Part shown: one piece after another, positions 6,972-13,878 of the stretch
Layout: each line of letters opens with the position of its first letter
Position numbering within the stretch: position 1 is the first letter of the stretch
Assembly: GCA_905221605.1 (NCBI GenBank)
Contig: CAJNDS010001295.1
Location: 1-24,216, forward strand
Reading direction: 5' to 3'
DNA: 24,216 nucleotides
Source of the DNA: Symbiodinium natans
Taxonomy: Eukaryota > Sar > Dinophyceae > Suessiales > Symbiodiniaceae
Translations under genes and position numbers: made by a program
Notes under the pieces: model-generated
Seen by the model: the letters and a program-made list of their open reading frames with translations, nothing else
Databases searched by the model: none
What the model was told of the DNA's origin: nothing

Positions 6972-7309
6972 TAATCCGAGCTCCTGTTTAATTGGGGGGG
7001 CCCCCCCCCCCCGTCCCCCCCCACAATAAGGAATGCAGGGTTCCGCAATAGTTGGACCATGGCCCTGTATTGATTCTCTATTGAAAACAATAGGCTGCAG
7101 ATCCCTGAGGTGCTGTAGCTTCGCATCTCCGCAAGCAAAACAAGAAGCCTGCCGACAGATTTTTGGACCCCCCCTAAAAAAATTCCTTTAAATGTAGGGG
7201 GGGTATCCCCATACGAAATCCACCCTAATGGAAAGTAGTCTTCCGGCGGCTTCCGGCCGAAAAAAACTCTTTAAATGTGGGGGGTTTGATTAAACAGGTG
7301 CTCGGATTA
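6972..7309. mobile_element. 334-bp MITE-like element in a TTTAGGG unit, TA duplication
   Basis: The element (6974-7307) starts ATCCGAGCTCCTGTTTAAT and ends with the inverse of ATCCGAGCACCTGTTTAAT, 18 of 19 matching. TA flanks both ends (6972-6973 and 7308-7309). Removing the element and one TA restores TTTAGGG followed by ACCCTAAACCC, which gives a precise empty site. Inside are G7/C12 runs, a CTATTG/CAATAG hairpin at 7078-7093, and two related AAAAAAA-TC-TTTAAATGT-GGGGGG segments (about 7180-7203 and 7260-7284). There is no transposase. TA duplications are typical of Tc1/mariner-related MITEs. Confidence 0.8.
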
Positions 7310-7370
7310 GGGACCCTAAACCCTCAACCCTAACTCTTAAAACACGAAGCCCGAAACCCTAAACCCAAAG
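7310..7370. repeat. Degenerate CCCTAAA units
   Basis: About eight diverged units end in AAACCCAAAG|G, the possible acceptor of the next island. Confidence 0.7.
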
Positions 7371-7374
7371 GAAT

Positions 7375-7460
7375 ATGCAAGCAAAGGACTCTATCTTTGT
7401 TTCTGACGAGAGTTTCGTCTTCTGGGCTCAGGCCTTTGTCGGGCCTGTGGATGGAGTGCT
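7375..7460 (+). CDS. Exon-like island, model F exon 1 (unknown product)
   Basis: ATG at 7375 starts MQAKDSIFVSDESFVFWAQ, continues AFVGPVDGVL and meets a consensus-like donor GTGCT|GTGAGG at 7461; without splicing the frame stops at TGA 7462. The two leftover bases CT plus the first G of 7628 make a Leu codon, so the two islands join in phase. The island could also begin at G7371 after AAAG. It has an acidic start, then hydrophobic and aromatic residues; no family is recognised. Confidence 0.42.
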
Positions 7461-7627
7461 GTGAGGCTTTGGGTTTGACCCTAAGCCCGAAGCCCGAAGC
7501 CTAAACCCTAAATCCCTAGAACTGTAAACCCGAAAGACCTTACAGTATAAACCCTAAAACAATAAGTCCTCAGAGCTGAAAAGGGAGGGGTGCCCAAGCC
7601 CTGAACCGACTAAACACGAACTTGCAG
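7461..7627 (+). other. Candidate intron made largely of diverged telomere repeats
   Basis: It begins GTGAGG and ends CTTGCAG|G. It contains CCCGAAGC, CCTAAA and CCCTAAAAC remnants with some unique DNA, 167 bp in all. Both borders fit canonical GT-AG splicing. Confidence 0.4.
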
Positions 7628-7694
7628 GTCGAATTTCAGGCGTTCAAGTTTTAACAAGGCCGTCCTAGTGCGGATATCGGAGAAGCGGACTTAG
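7628..7694 (+). CDS. Exon-like island, model F exon 2 (unknown product)
   Basis: The acceptor GAACTTGCAG|G is strong. After one base the frame reads SNFRRSSFNKAVLVRISEKR and ends T-stop (TAG at 7692), directly followed by GTAGGG, which could be a donor if the stop is not used. Together with 7375-7460 it gives a basic polypeptide of 50 residues. Confidence 0.4.
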
Positions 7695-7729
7695 GTAGGG
7701 TTCAGGATAAACCCTACCCGGGACCCCGC

Positions 7730-7780
7730 ACCCTCAAACCCTAAACCCTAACCCCTAAACCCTAAACCCTATACCCCCCT
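7730..7780. repeat. Short CCCTAAA array
   Basis: About six units, some with an extra C. Confidence 0.8.
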
Positions 7781-7798
7781 GAAGCTCCGACCCAGCAG

Positions 7799-7860
7799 GC
7801 CTCCGGCAGCAGTACCAGCATGTGAGCTATGGCGCACTGCTCCTCCGCGCCTGGGACGCC
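7799..7860 (+). CDS. Exon-like island with GTAAGC donor (unknown product)
   Basis: Between CCCAGCAG|G and GCC|GTAAGC at 7861 the frame reads LRQQYQHVSYGALLLRAWDA with strong G/C third positions (CAG, TAC, GTG, CTG, CTC, GCC, GAC). The other two frames contain stops or are less biased. It starts with two phase bases. The phase does not match 7694 or the best frame of 8440, so its partners are unknown. Confidence 0.42.
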
Positions 7861-7879
7861 GTAAGCCGCAAAGCCCCTA

Positions 7880-8439
7880 AAGCCGTAAACCTCTTAGGGA
7901 ACCCTAAGCCCGAAACCCCTATACCCCTAAACCCCTAAACCCCTAAACCCCTAAACCCCTAAACCCCTAAACCCCTAAACCCCTAAACCCCTAAACCCCT
8001 AAACGCCAAACCCCAAACCCTAAACTCTAAACCCTAAACCCTAAACCCCGAAACCCTAAACCCCTAAACCCCTAAACCGCTCAACCCCTCAACCCCCCAA
8101 CCCCTAAACCCCGAAACCCCTAAACCCTTAAACCTCGAAACCCTAAACCCCAAACCCTAAACTCTAAACCCTAAACCCTAAACCCCGAAACCCTAAACCC
8201 TAAACCCTAACCCTAAACCCTAAACCCCTAAACCCCGAAAGCCTAAACCCTAACCCTAAACCCTAAACCCCTAAACCCCTAAACGCCAAACCCCAAACCC
8301 TAAACTCTAAACCCTAAACCCTAAACCCTAAACCCCGAAACCCTAAACCCTAAACCCTAAACCCTAAACCCTAAACCCTAACCCCTAAACCCCTAAACCC
8401 CTAAACCCTAAACCCCTAAACCCCTAAACCCCTAAACTC
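7880..8439. repeat. (CCCCTAAA)n 8-mer and mixed CCCTAAA array, 550 bp
   Basis: This is the longest continuous array. It begins with about 10 CCCCTAAA 8-mers (7925-8004) and alternates between blocks of CCCCTAAA, CCCTAAA, CCCCGAAA and CCCCAAA. The motif order ACGCCAAACCCC ... CTAAACTCTAAA recurs at about 8004 and 8284, and part of it near 8150, so a subunit of roughly 140-280 bp was itself duplicated. Confidence 0.9.
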
Positions 8440-8547
8440 AAAGATTGGGCCGCGAGAGGTGCCATGCGCCTGGCGAAGTGCGACCCGGAGATCCTATGGG
8501 AGGACTTCGTCCGTGAGGCAAGGCTCCAAATTGAAAAGAACAATTAA
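8440..8547 (+). CDS. Coding-like terminal segment ending in TAA (unknown product)
   Basis: The frame reads KDWAARGAMRLAKCDPEILW, then EDFVREARLQIEKNN and TAA: charged, amphipathic, helical-looking, with third positions nearly all G/C until the last codons. This is one of the most protein-like pieces of the window. Possible acceptors are AACTCAAAG|A at 8443 and GCGAGAG|G at 8458; both need a preceding exon ending one base into a codon. An ATG in frame lies at 8464. After the stop the base composition drops and TTTAGGG repeats begin. Confidence 0.42.
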   Translation, partial: KDWAARGAMRLAKCDPEILWEDFVREARLQIEKNN

Positions 8548-8552
8548 TATTT

Positions 8553-8930
8553 AGGGGTTAAGGTTTAGGGTTTAAGGTTTAGGGTTCAGGGTTTTAATTC
8601 GGGTTAGGTTCAGAGTTTAGGGTTTAGGATGTACGGCTTAGGGTTTAGGGTTTAGGGTTTAGGGTTTAGGGTTTAGGGTTTAGGGCTTAAGCCCCAAACC
8701 CGAGAAGCCTAAGCCCCAAGCCCCCAACTCGAAGCCCGCAAAAGCCCCTAAACCCTAAGACCCTTTGAACGAAACCCGTAAACCCTAAACCCCAAACCCC
8801 AAACCCCAAACCCCAAACCCCAAACCCCAAACCCTAAACCCTAAACCCTAAACCCTAAACCCCAAACCCTAAACCCCAAACCCTAAACCCTAAACCCTAA
8901 ACCCTAAACCCCAAACCCTAAACATCTCGG
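8553..8930. repeat. TTTAGGG array meeting a CCCTAAA/CCCCAAA array
   Basis: TTTAGGG units (8556-8688) switch at about 8690 to CCCCAAA/CCCTAAA units in the opposite orientation (8770-8928). A homogeneous CCCCAAA block lies at about 8787-8830. Confidence 0.9.
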
Positions 8931-9030
8931 AGCGAGGCCCTTCACTCGCCAGCGGCCTTGGCGCTCCGATGCCCCGACTCAGCTGCCGCGGCCGTGTCTC
9001 AGATGAGGCTCGGGGGGGGGAGGGGGCGTA
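8931..9030. other. GC-rich island, coding character on either strand
   Basis: The + frame reads SLASGLGAPMPRLSCRGRVS and continues to TAG near 9028; the - frame is also open. No good splice borders frame it. It ends in a G9/AG5 run. No decision is possible. Confidence 0.25.
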
Positions 9031-9040
9031 GGGGTTCCTT

Positions 9041-9094
9041 TTAGGGTTTAGGGTTTAGGGGTTTAGGGTTTAGGGTTTAGGGTTTAGGGTTTAC
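9041..9094. repeat. Short TTTAGGG array
   Basis: Seven units, one with an extra G. Confidence 0.85.
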
Positions 9095-9132
9095 ATGGCT
9101 ATAGCCGCGGGTCCTTAATATAAACGGGATCC

Positions 9133-9189
9133 ACTTTTTTGGGGGTCCATATCGGGGGTCCCTAACGATCGTAAACTCCCATTTGAAGG
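9133..9189. repeat. Diverged dispersed repeat, copy 1
   Basis: The segment with TTTTTTGGGGGTCCATATCG, then GGGGTCCCTAACGATCG and AAACTCCCATTTGAAGG, resembles 10578-10632 (TTTTGGGGATCTGTATTCGG ... GAAACGCCCATAAAGG) base by base, at roughly two thirds identity. Confidence 0.5.
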
Positions 9190-9285
9190 TTCATGGATAG
9201 TTATAAGTACCTGAATATGGTTCGAACTGCTTGTTATGATTATTATTTCGGGTATCGTCATCGTAATCATGAAGATTGCTCTGAA

Positions 9286-9495
9286 GCTACCTTTCCATCA
9301 GCACTATGGTTGCTGGTGGCTACGGTCGATGATGTCTCCGACTCTTCGAAGGTCGACATTGTCCTTCATCTGCTCGATGGCCTCTTCAACGACAGCCTTC
9401 CCCAGTTTCTCCAGGATTGCACTGATACACCACGAGCCAGAGAACTTTCGGCAGCCTTGACCAGCGCGATGGTCGGTCTATGTCCGAAGCCCTGA
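9286..9495 (+). CDS. Coding-like segment, strand uncertain (unknown product)
   Basis: On the + strand an uninterrupted 100-codon frame begins at ATG 9193; from 9286 it has coding-like codons (ATFPSALWLLVATVDDVSDS ... KVDIVLHLLDGLFNDSLPQF) and ends in TGA 9493. On the - strand the antiparallel frame 9444-9307 reads ILEKLGKAVVEEAIEQMKDN, then VDLRRVGDIID, very helix-like, and a shifted frame 9486-9424 reads TIALVKAAESSLARG. So either there is an intact + frame or a minus-strand relic with one frameshift near 9423. The AT-rich start (9193-9285) looks non-coding. Confidence 0.4.
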   Translation, partial: ATFPSALWLLVATVDDVSDSSKVDIVLHLLDGLFNDSLPQFLQDCTDTPRARELSAALTSAMVGLCPKP

Positions 9496-9725
9496 ACCCT
9501 ATAAACCCCAAACTTTGTAAAAGCTAGCCGCTAGCCCTTTTGCCGAAAACCTAAACCCGAATACACTGAATTCCCAAGCCCAAGTCTCACGGGACTCCTT
9601 GGCATCAACGCTTCCCGCGCCAAACCCTAAACCCAAACCAGAAACCCTAAACCCTGAACCCTATAAGTATTCTAAACCCTAAATCCTAACCCCCAAACCC
9701 CAAACCCTGAAACTATTCCTATTGG
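9496..9725. repeat. Sparse, diverged CCCTAAA units
   Basis: Decayed units are interspersed with unique DNA around 9510-9620. No gene is visible. Confidence 0.6.
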
Positions 9726-10009
9726 TTGTTCGGACTACCGTATTCTTTACGGTTACCGTTGTTTATGCTTGCTATTGTTGTCCTCAGTAGTATTATGCAA
9801 CTCTGCAACTCGCATTGCGAGTATGAGTTGATCTTTGGGGGTTCCGAAAGTGGGGGTTAGGGTTTAGGGTTTAGGGTTGAGGGTTTCTTTTGTTTCTGAG
9901 TTTTTTTTTTGAGGATTTGGGGTTCTTGGAGGTTTAGGCGTTGGGCGCTTCATGCCTTAGGGCCGTTGACGGGCCATAGGGGTGTGAGTTATTGCTCTGA
10001 AGAAACCCT
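9726..10009. other. Unique AT/GT-rich DNA with a small TTTAGGG block
   Basis: The stretch includes CTATTGTTGTCC-like AT-rich DNA, three TTTAGGG units at 9854-9875, a T10 run near 9900 and G-rich DNA to 9980. No convincing frame or RNA gene is seen. Confidence 0.5.
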
Positions 10010-10200
10010 ACCCCTAACCCTAAACCCTAAACCCTAAACCCTACACCCTACACCCTACACCCTACACCCTAAACCCTAAACCCTAAACCCTAAACCCTAA
10101 ACCCGAAACCCTAAACCCTAAACCCTAAACCCTAAACCCTAAACCCTAAACCCTAAACCCTAAACCCTAAACCCTAAACCCTAAACCCTAAACCCTAGCG
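10010..10200. repeat. CCCTAAA array with a CCCTACA block
   Basis: About 25 units. Four to five consecutive CCCTACA units lie at about 10041-10072, a variant that recurs as a block only at 16165-16206. Confidence 0.9.
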
Positions 10201-10206
10201 TAGAAG

Positions 10207-10266
10207 CCTGCTGCCCTTGACAAGGAGCCCGAGCCTGGAGGAGACCTTGCCTGGCGGGGGGTTTAG
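10207..10266 (+). CDS. Exon-like island (PAALDKEPEP), unknown product
   Basis: After GTAGAAG the frame reads PAALDKEPEPGGDLAWRG and runs into a TAG in the first TTTAGGG unit. Its start matches 11158 onward (PALADRESEPE) at 22 of 33 bases and P-A-x-x-D-K/R-E-x-E-P in protein, so the two islands may share an origin. It is acidic and Pro/Glu-rich, with no known family. Confidence 0.3.
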   Translation, partial: PAALDKEPEPGGDLAWRGV

Positions 10267-10535
10267 GGTTTAGGGGCTTAGGGCGTAGGTTTTAGGGTTT
10301 AGGGTTTAGGGTTTAGGGTTTAGGTTTAGGGTTTAGGGGAAGGGGGGGGGGGGGGGGTAGGGGGCTCAAAGTATTTACCATGCGGTTCAGGGTGTTTAGG
10401 GGTTTCGGTTTTAGGGGTTTCGGGTTTAGGGGTTTCGAGTTTAGGGTTTCGGGTTTAGGCCCGGGTTTCGGTTTTTGACGTGGGGTTTAGGTGCAGGGGT
10501 TTCGGGTTTAGGGTTCCGGGTTTAGGGTTTAGGAT
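10267..10535. repeat. TTTAGGG array, G16 run and GGTTTCGGG variants
   Basis: TTTAGGG units to about 10340, a run of 16 G (10342-10357), then units mutated to GTTTCGGG and GTTTAGGGG (10395-10530). Confidence 0.85.
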
Positions 10536-10577
10536 GTAGGGTGTTTTGAAAAACGGGCTGATTGTGAGGGGCTCCTA

Positions 10578-10632
10578 TTCTTTTGGGGATCTGTATTCGG
10601 GGACCCACACTGTCCGAAACGCCCATAAAGGC
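10578..10632. repeat. Diverged dispersed repeat, copy 2
   Basis: Counterpart of 9133-9189 in the same orientation, followed by a T7 run. Confidence 0.5.
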
Positions 10633-10717
10633 TTTTTTTGGATTTAGGGTATAGCGGAAATGGTTTAGGGTGCAGACTTTTTGGGGTTTGGGGCAGGGGG
10701 TTCGTTTGGGTTGTAAA

Positions 10718-10833
10718 CCCTAAACCCTAAACCCTAAACCCTAAACCCTAAACCCTAAACCCTAAACCCTAAACCCTAAACCCTAAACCCTAAACCCTAA
10801 ACCCTAAACCCTAAACCCTAAACCCTAAACCTT
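10718..10833. repeat. CCCTAAA array
   Basis: About 16 nearly perfect units. The sequences on both sides (GCAGACTTTTTGGGGTTTGG before, GCAGGCTTTTTTGGGGTTTAG after) are similar, so the array may have arisen or expanded inside a duplicated segment. Confidence 0.9.
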
Positions 10834-11150
10834 ATAGGGGAAATTGTTTTAGGGTGCAGGCTTTTTTGGGGTTTAGGGTTTAGGGTGTAGCTTCACTGTG
10901 GCAAGTTTTTGAGGAGGAGGGGAGCCCCGGGGGCCCTGAAGCCTTGAACAGCGAAATTTGTCCGAACCCCCCAAAACCCTACGCCAAGCCCTAAACCCTA
11001 AGCCTTAAACCCTAAACCCTAAACCCGAAACCCTAAACCCGAAACCCCAAACCCGAAACCCCAAACCCGAAACCCGAAACCCGAAACCCGAAACCCGAAA
11101 CCCTAAACCCTAAACCCCAAACCCCAAACCCCAAACCCTAAACCCTAAAC
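10834..11150. repeat. G-rich unique DNA, then CCCTAAA/CCCGAAA array
   Basis: About 140 bp of G-rich unique sequence is followed by CCCTAAA units (10985-11030) and a homogeneous CCCGAAA/CCCCAAA block (11030-11140). Confidence 0.8.
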
Positions 11151-11156
11151 CCACAG

Positions 11157-11268
11157 GCCTGCCCTCGCCGACAGGGAGTCCGAACCGGAAACCCCCACAA
11201 CCCCGGAAAGCCCTCAAAGCCCTAACCGGGAGAGCCCAACCCACCTTACTTCTGGAAGTATGCCGTAG
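11157..11268 (+). CDS. Exon-like island (PALADRESEPE), unknown product
   Basis: The acceptor AACCCACAG|G opens PALADRESEPETPTTPESP, which continues QSPNRESPTHLTSGSMP to TAG at 11266. A donor AA|GTATGC lies at 11258. It is a Pro/Ser/Glu-rich, probably disordered piece. It resembles 10207-10266. The minus strand also has an 88-residue frame over this area, but that one is largely a translation of CCCTAAA repeats. Confidence 0.33.
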
Positions 11269-11344
11269 CGGTACGGTTTTGGGTCTGGTTTTGGGTTTAG
11301 GGTTTGGGGGTTTGAGACTTCTGAGGTTTAGAAGGACGGCCCCT

Positions 11345-11400
11345 GAGCTGCCTGACACCCTAAACCCCAACCCCAAACCCTAAACCTGAAGCCCTAAACC
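11345..11400. repeat. Degenerate CCCTAAA units
   Basis: About seven mixed CCCTAAA, CCCCAAA and CCCTAAAC units. Confidence 0.75.
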
Positions 11401-11450
11401 CGAAACCCAGAGGCCCGCCCTAAAGGCGCGGTAGGGCTCCCATCCGGAAG

Positions 11451-11534
11451 GACTTCGGGAAGCGCATGCAGGAGCCGCACCCCTGGACGCTTAGGGGCTT
11501 CAGGGATTTGGTGTTTCTAAGGTATGGGCGTAAG
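11451..11534 (+). CDS. Exon-like island (unknown product)
   Basis: The acceptor CATCCGGAAG|G opens DFGKRMQEPHPWTLRGFRDL and continues VFLRYGRK to a donor AAG|GTTCAG at 11535. An earlier donor, CTAAG|GTATGG, lies at 11522. Third positions are mostly G/C in the first half. Phase 0 at both ends if the later donor is used. Confidence 0.38.
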
Positions 11535-11600
11535 GTTCAGGGTTCAGGGTTTAGGGTTCAGGGTAGTTTAGGGTTTAGGGATTGGGCGGGATTAGGGGTT
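11535..11600. repeat. TTCAGGG/TTTAGGG array
   Basis: About eight units alternate between TTCAGGG and TTTAGGG and fade into GGGATTAGGGG. Confidence 0.8.
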
Positions 11601-11664
11601 CCCTTATTCTGGCCCCTCGCCTTCTTGAAAGGGTTCTGAAGTATGGGTTGTAGGGAAATATCAG

Positions 11665-11773
11665 CTTGGTAGCCCAGTACTACCTTTTCCCTTTTTTGTT
11701 CAAGGTTCCGTTATAAAGTAGCCAACCCCCCCAAAAGGTGCCCTTATTACAATATAGCAACTGGGCTACCAAG
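11665..11773. mobile_element. 109-bp foldback element
   Basis: Perfect 14-bp termini: CTTGGTAGCCCAGT at 11665-11678 and its inverse at 11760-11773. The interior holds C7 and T6 runs and AT-rich DNA, with no coding capacity. No target duplication is evident. The left arm can also fold locally (GGTAG/CTACC). Confidence 0.6.
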
Positions 11774-11866
11774 TTCGGGGTATACAATGTTTACATGTAT
11801 ATATATATATAGGCATGATGCAAGAATTGGTAGGTTATATAGCATTTTTAGAGCAGTTGATTGGAT

Positions 11867-11914
11867 ATGCCCGAAGACAACGCCGGCGTGTCTCTAGCGG
11901 GAGGCATTGACTAG
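11867..11914 (+). CDS. Very short coding-like piece
   Basis: ATG opens MPEDNAGVSLAGGID and TAG, with G/C-rich third positions, right after an AT-rich stretch with a TA repeat (11800-11812). It is only 15 codons and has no splice borders of note. Confidence 0.18.
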   Translation: MPEDNAGVSLAGGID

Positions 11915-11964
11915 GGAGGCTGGCGAAAGACTTCGGAACCCTACACCCGGCACCCGGCACATGG

Positions 11965-12160
11965 CACCCTAAACCCTAAACCCTAGCCCCTAAACCCAAA
12001 ACCCTAAACCCTAAGCCCTAAACCCTAAACCCCAAACCCTAAACCCTAAGCCCTAAGCCCTAAGCCCTAAGCCCTAAACCCTAAACCCTAAACCCAAAAC
12101 CCTAAACCTCAAGCCCCAAGCCCTAAGCCCTAAGCCCTAAACCCTAAACCGAAACCCTCA
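11965..12160. repeat. CCCTAAA array with CCCTAAG block
   Basis: About 26 units, including four consecutive CCCTAAG units at about 12045-12075. Confidence 0.9.
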
Positions 12161-12178
12161 GAAGGGTGTCGGGGGCTC

Positions 12179-12266
12179 GTGAGAGCAAGGTTCGAGTACT
12201 TCGTCGACACCACCAATCGTGCCAGGTGTGCCCTGGCTCTCCTCGGAACAGCTTCGGCACTTGACA
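12179..12266 (+). CDS. Coding-like island (unknown product)
   Basis: The + frame reads RARFEYFVDTTNRARCALAL and LLGTASALD before running into the small repeat element at 12268; the ORF continues through it to TAG at 12389. The minus frame is also open (motif FRGEPGHTWHDWWC). Codon bias favours neither clearly. No AG|G border lies directly upstream. Confidence 0.28.
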
Positions 12267-12267
12267 T

Positions 12268-12358
12268 ACTTGGAGGTTCATGGTACTTATTATTTAATTA
12301 TAACTGTACTTATGACCCACATATAAGCCCCTTAAGTGCACCAATATGGTTCCCAAGT
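12268..12358. mobile_element. About 91-bp ACTTGG-family inverted-repeat element
   Basis: The left end ACTTGGAGGTTCATGGTAC pairs with a right end whose reverse complement is ACTTGGGAACCATATTGGTG. Size and termini resemble 4299-4394, with GGTTC in place of GGATC. The centre is AT-rich. No target duplication is seen. Confidence 0.55.
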
Positions 12359-12394
12359 CTCCATGGCCTTGTGCTGTTTTTGGGGGTTTAGGAA

Positions 12395-12715
12395 GTTTCG
12401 GGTTTAGGGTTTAGGGTTTGGGGTTTGGGGTTTAGGGTTTGGGGTTTAGGGTTTGGGGTTTCGGGTTTAGGGCTTAAGGGGTCCGACCCTAAACCCTGAA
12501 CCCCAAAGCAGCCCTATACCGTACACGCATCCTGTCACACGCTAGGTCCAAAACCCAATGTCGTGAATCCTAAACCCCGAGACGCTAAAACCCCAAAACC
12601 CCGATGCCCTAAACCCTTGAACCCCAAAAGCCCAAAGCCTGAAAGCCTCAAAACCCCCAAAACCCCAAGCCCTAAACCCAAAACCCCCTGAGCCCTAAAC
12701 CGCCTCCCTGCTATT
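12395..12715. repeat. TTTGGGG/TTTAGGG array, then diverged CCCTAAA units
   Basis: A mixed TTTAGGG and TTTGGGG array (12395-12475) turns into scattered CCCTAAA, CCCCAAA and CCTGAA units in the opposite orientation up to 12708. Confidence 0.75.
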
Positions 12716-12718
12716 CAG

Positions 12719-12804
12719 GTAAGGACGCCACCCGCTCGGCCACCTGCCCGGCAATTTCGAGCCCTCAAAATCTCCTAAAACGCAAAGGCCCTAAAGACCT
12801 TAGG
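12719..12804 (+). CDS. Exon-like island (unknown product)
   Basis: The acceptor TGCTATTCAG|G gives two phase bases, then KDATRSATCPAISSPQNLL and KRKGPKDLR, up to a donor AGG|GTTTAG at 12805. The first half has strongly G/C third positions. GCCACCCGCTCG is shared with the island at 17213-17262. Alternatively CAG|GTAAGG at 12718 could be a donor on the same strand, which would make this an intron start. Confidence 0.33.
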
Positions 12805-12945
12805 GTTTAGTGTTTACTGTCTAGTGTTTACGGTTTAGGGTTGAGGGTTTACCCTAACATCCCAAATAACCCAGAGCCCAATCCGCCAAGCCCCTGAACC
12901 TAGAAGAGGTTGAGGCTTTCAGGGTTGAGGTTTGGGGTTCGGGTT

Positions 12946-13011
12946 CATAAATGAAGTCCTAAACCCTTGACCGCCCGAAGCTCGCAACCCATAAATGAAG
13001 TCCTAAACCCT
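12946..13011. repeat. 44-bp spaced direct duplication
   Basis: CATAAATGAAGTCCTAAACC occurs at 12946 and again at 12990, separated by a short unique spacer. Confidence 0.7.
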
Positions 13012-13051
13012 AAGCCCTAAACCCTAAACACTAAACCCTAAACCCCAAACC

Positions 13052-13090
<39 letters not shown>

Positions 13091-13357
13091 GCCCTCAGCC
13101 CTCAGCCCTCAGCCCTCAGCCCTAAGCCCTAAGCCCAAAGCCCAAAGCCCTAAACCCAAACCCTAAGCCCTAAGCCCCAAAACCCTAAACACTAAGCCCT
13201 AAACCCTAAACCCTAAACTCCAAAACTCCAAAACCCTAAACCCTAAACCCTAAACCTAAACCCTAAACCCTAAACCCTAAACCCTAAACCCTAAACCCTA
13301 AACCCTAAACCCTAAACCCTAAACCCTAAACCCTAAACCCTAAACCCTAAACCCTAA
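13012..13357. repeat. CCCTAAA array with CCCTCAA, CCCTCAG and CCCTAAG blocks
   Basis: About 48 units: a CCCTCAA block (13047-13085), a CCCTCAG block (13086-13118), CCCTAAG units, then about 15 clean CCCTAAA units ending directly at the dispersed module. Confidence 0.9.
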
Positions 13358-13560
13358 ATTTAAGAGCCTCCGGCTCAAGCCGCCGACCCCGCTGGAGCAT
13401 AGTTGAGAGGTCTAAACCCGCTCGCATGGAAGATCATCCCAACCTGCTCGGCAGAGTTGGGGGGGGGTAGGGGGTAGGACCAGGACAAGGGCGCCCCTAC
13501 CCCCTGTGCTGAACCCCCTGTTTACGCTGTGCGGGTGGCGCGGTCCTCCACGAAAAAATT
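13358..13560. repeat. Dispersed module, copy B
   Basis: The first 50 bases match 2121-2170 with four differences. In the inverted repeat CTCCGGC/GCTGGAG one base differs from copy A and leaves a G-T(U) pair. The tail (13505-13555) has CCCTGTGC, GCGGGTGGC and CCTCCACG as in copy A. The middle contains G9 and G5 runs (13459-13475). The - frame 13412-13630 spans it but is dominated by G/C runs. Confidence 0.6.
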
Positions 13561-13668
13561 GTGCACCGACCCCCCCCACCCCCCCCCCCTCCGTTTTGGG
13601 GGGGTAAGGAGGGAAAGAGGGAGGTTTCACCTCCTTTTCCCATCCAACACGCCGCCAGGGTCGGCGGA
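13561..13668. other. C-run / G-run segment
   Basis: C8 and C10 runs (13570-13590) face a G7 run (13600-13606) and could fold back. A purine-rich patch follows. No gene is visible. Confidence 0.5.
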
Positions 13669-13807
13669 CCCTAAACCCTAAACCCTAAACCCTAAACCCT
13701 AAACCCTAAACCCCAAACCCCAAACCCTAAACCCTAAACCCTAAACCCTAAACCCTAAACCCTAAACCCTAAACCCTAAACCCTAAACCCTAAGCTCTAA
13801 ACCCAAG
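13669..13807. repeat. CCCTAAA array
   Basis: About 19 units with two CCCCAAA variants, ending in AACCCAAG|G, the possible acceptor of the next island. Confidence 0.9.
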
Positions 13808-13878
13808 GAGAAGGCAGCGGCGTCGGTGTGGCTCACCTTCCTGGGCCTGGGGCCAAGAGAAGACTTCGGGTTTACAGG
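13808..13878 (+). CDS. Exon-like island, model G exon 1 (unknown product)
   Basis: After AACCCAAG the frame reads EKAAASVWLTFLGLGPREDF, then GFT, and meets GG|GTTTAG, where a pure telomere-type stretch begins. Codons are strongly G/C-ending (GCG, TCG, GTG, CTC, ACC, TTC, CTG). The two leftover bases GG plus G13948 form a Gly codon with the next island. The Ala-rich, hydrophobic start could be a helix. Upstream exons are not identified. Confidence 0.4.

Noticed and set aside
7880-8439. CRISPR-like array
   Set aside because: Periods of 7-8 bp without unique spacers; this is a tandem telomere-type repeat.
11110-11376. Minus-strand frame with GLGFRVWGLGF repeats (also 15300-15488)
   Set aside because: GFRV/GLGF peptides are the translation of TTTAGGG and TTTGGGG units.
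13412-13630. 72-codon minus-strand ORF
   Set aside because: Dominated by G and C homopolymer runs (Gly/Pro strings); the corresponding frame is not kept in the related module at 2121-2635.
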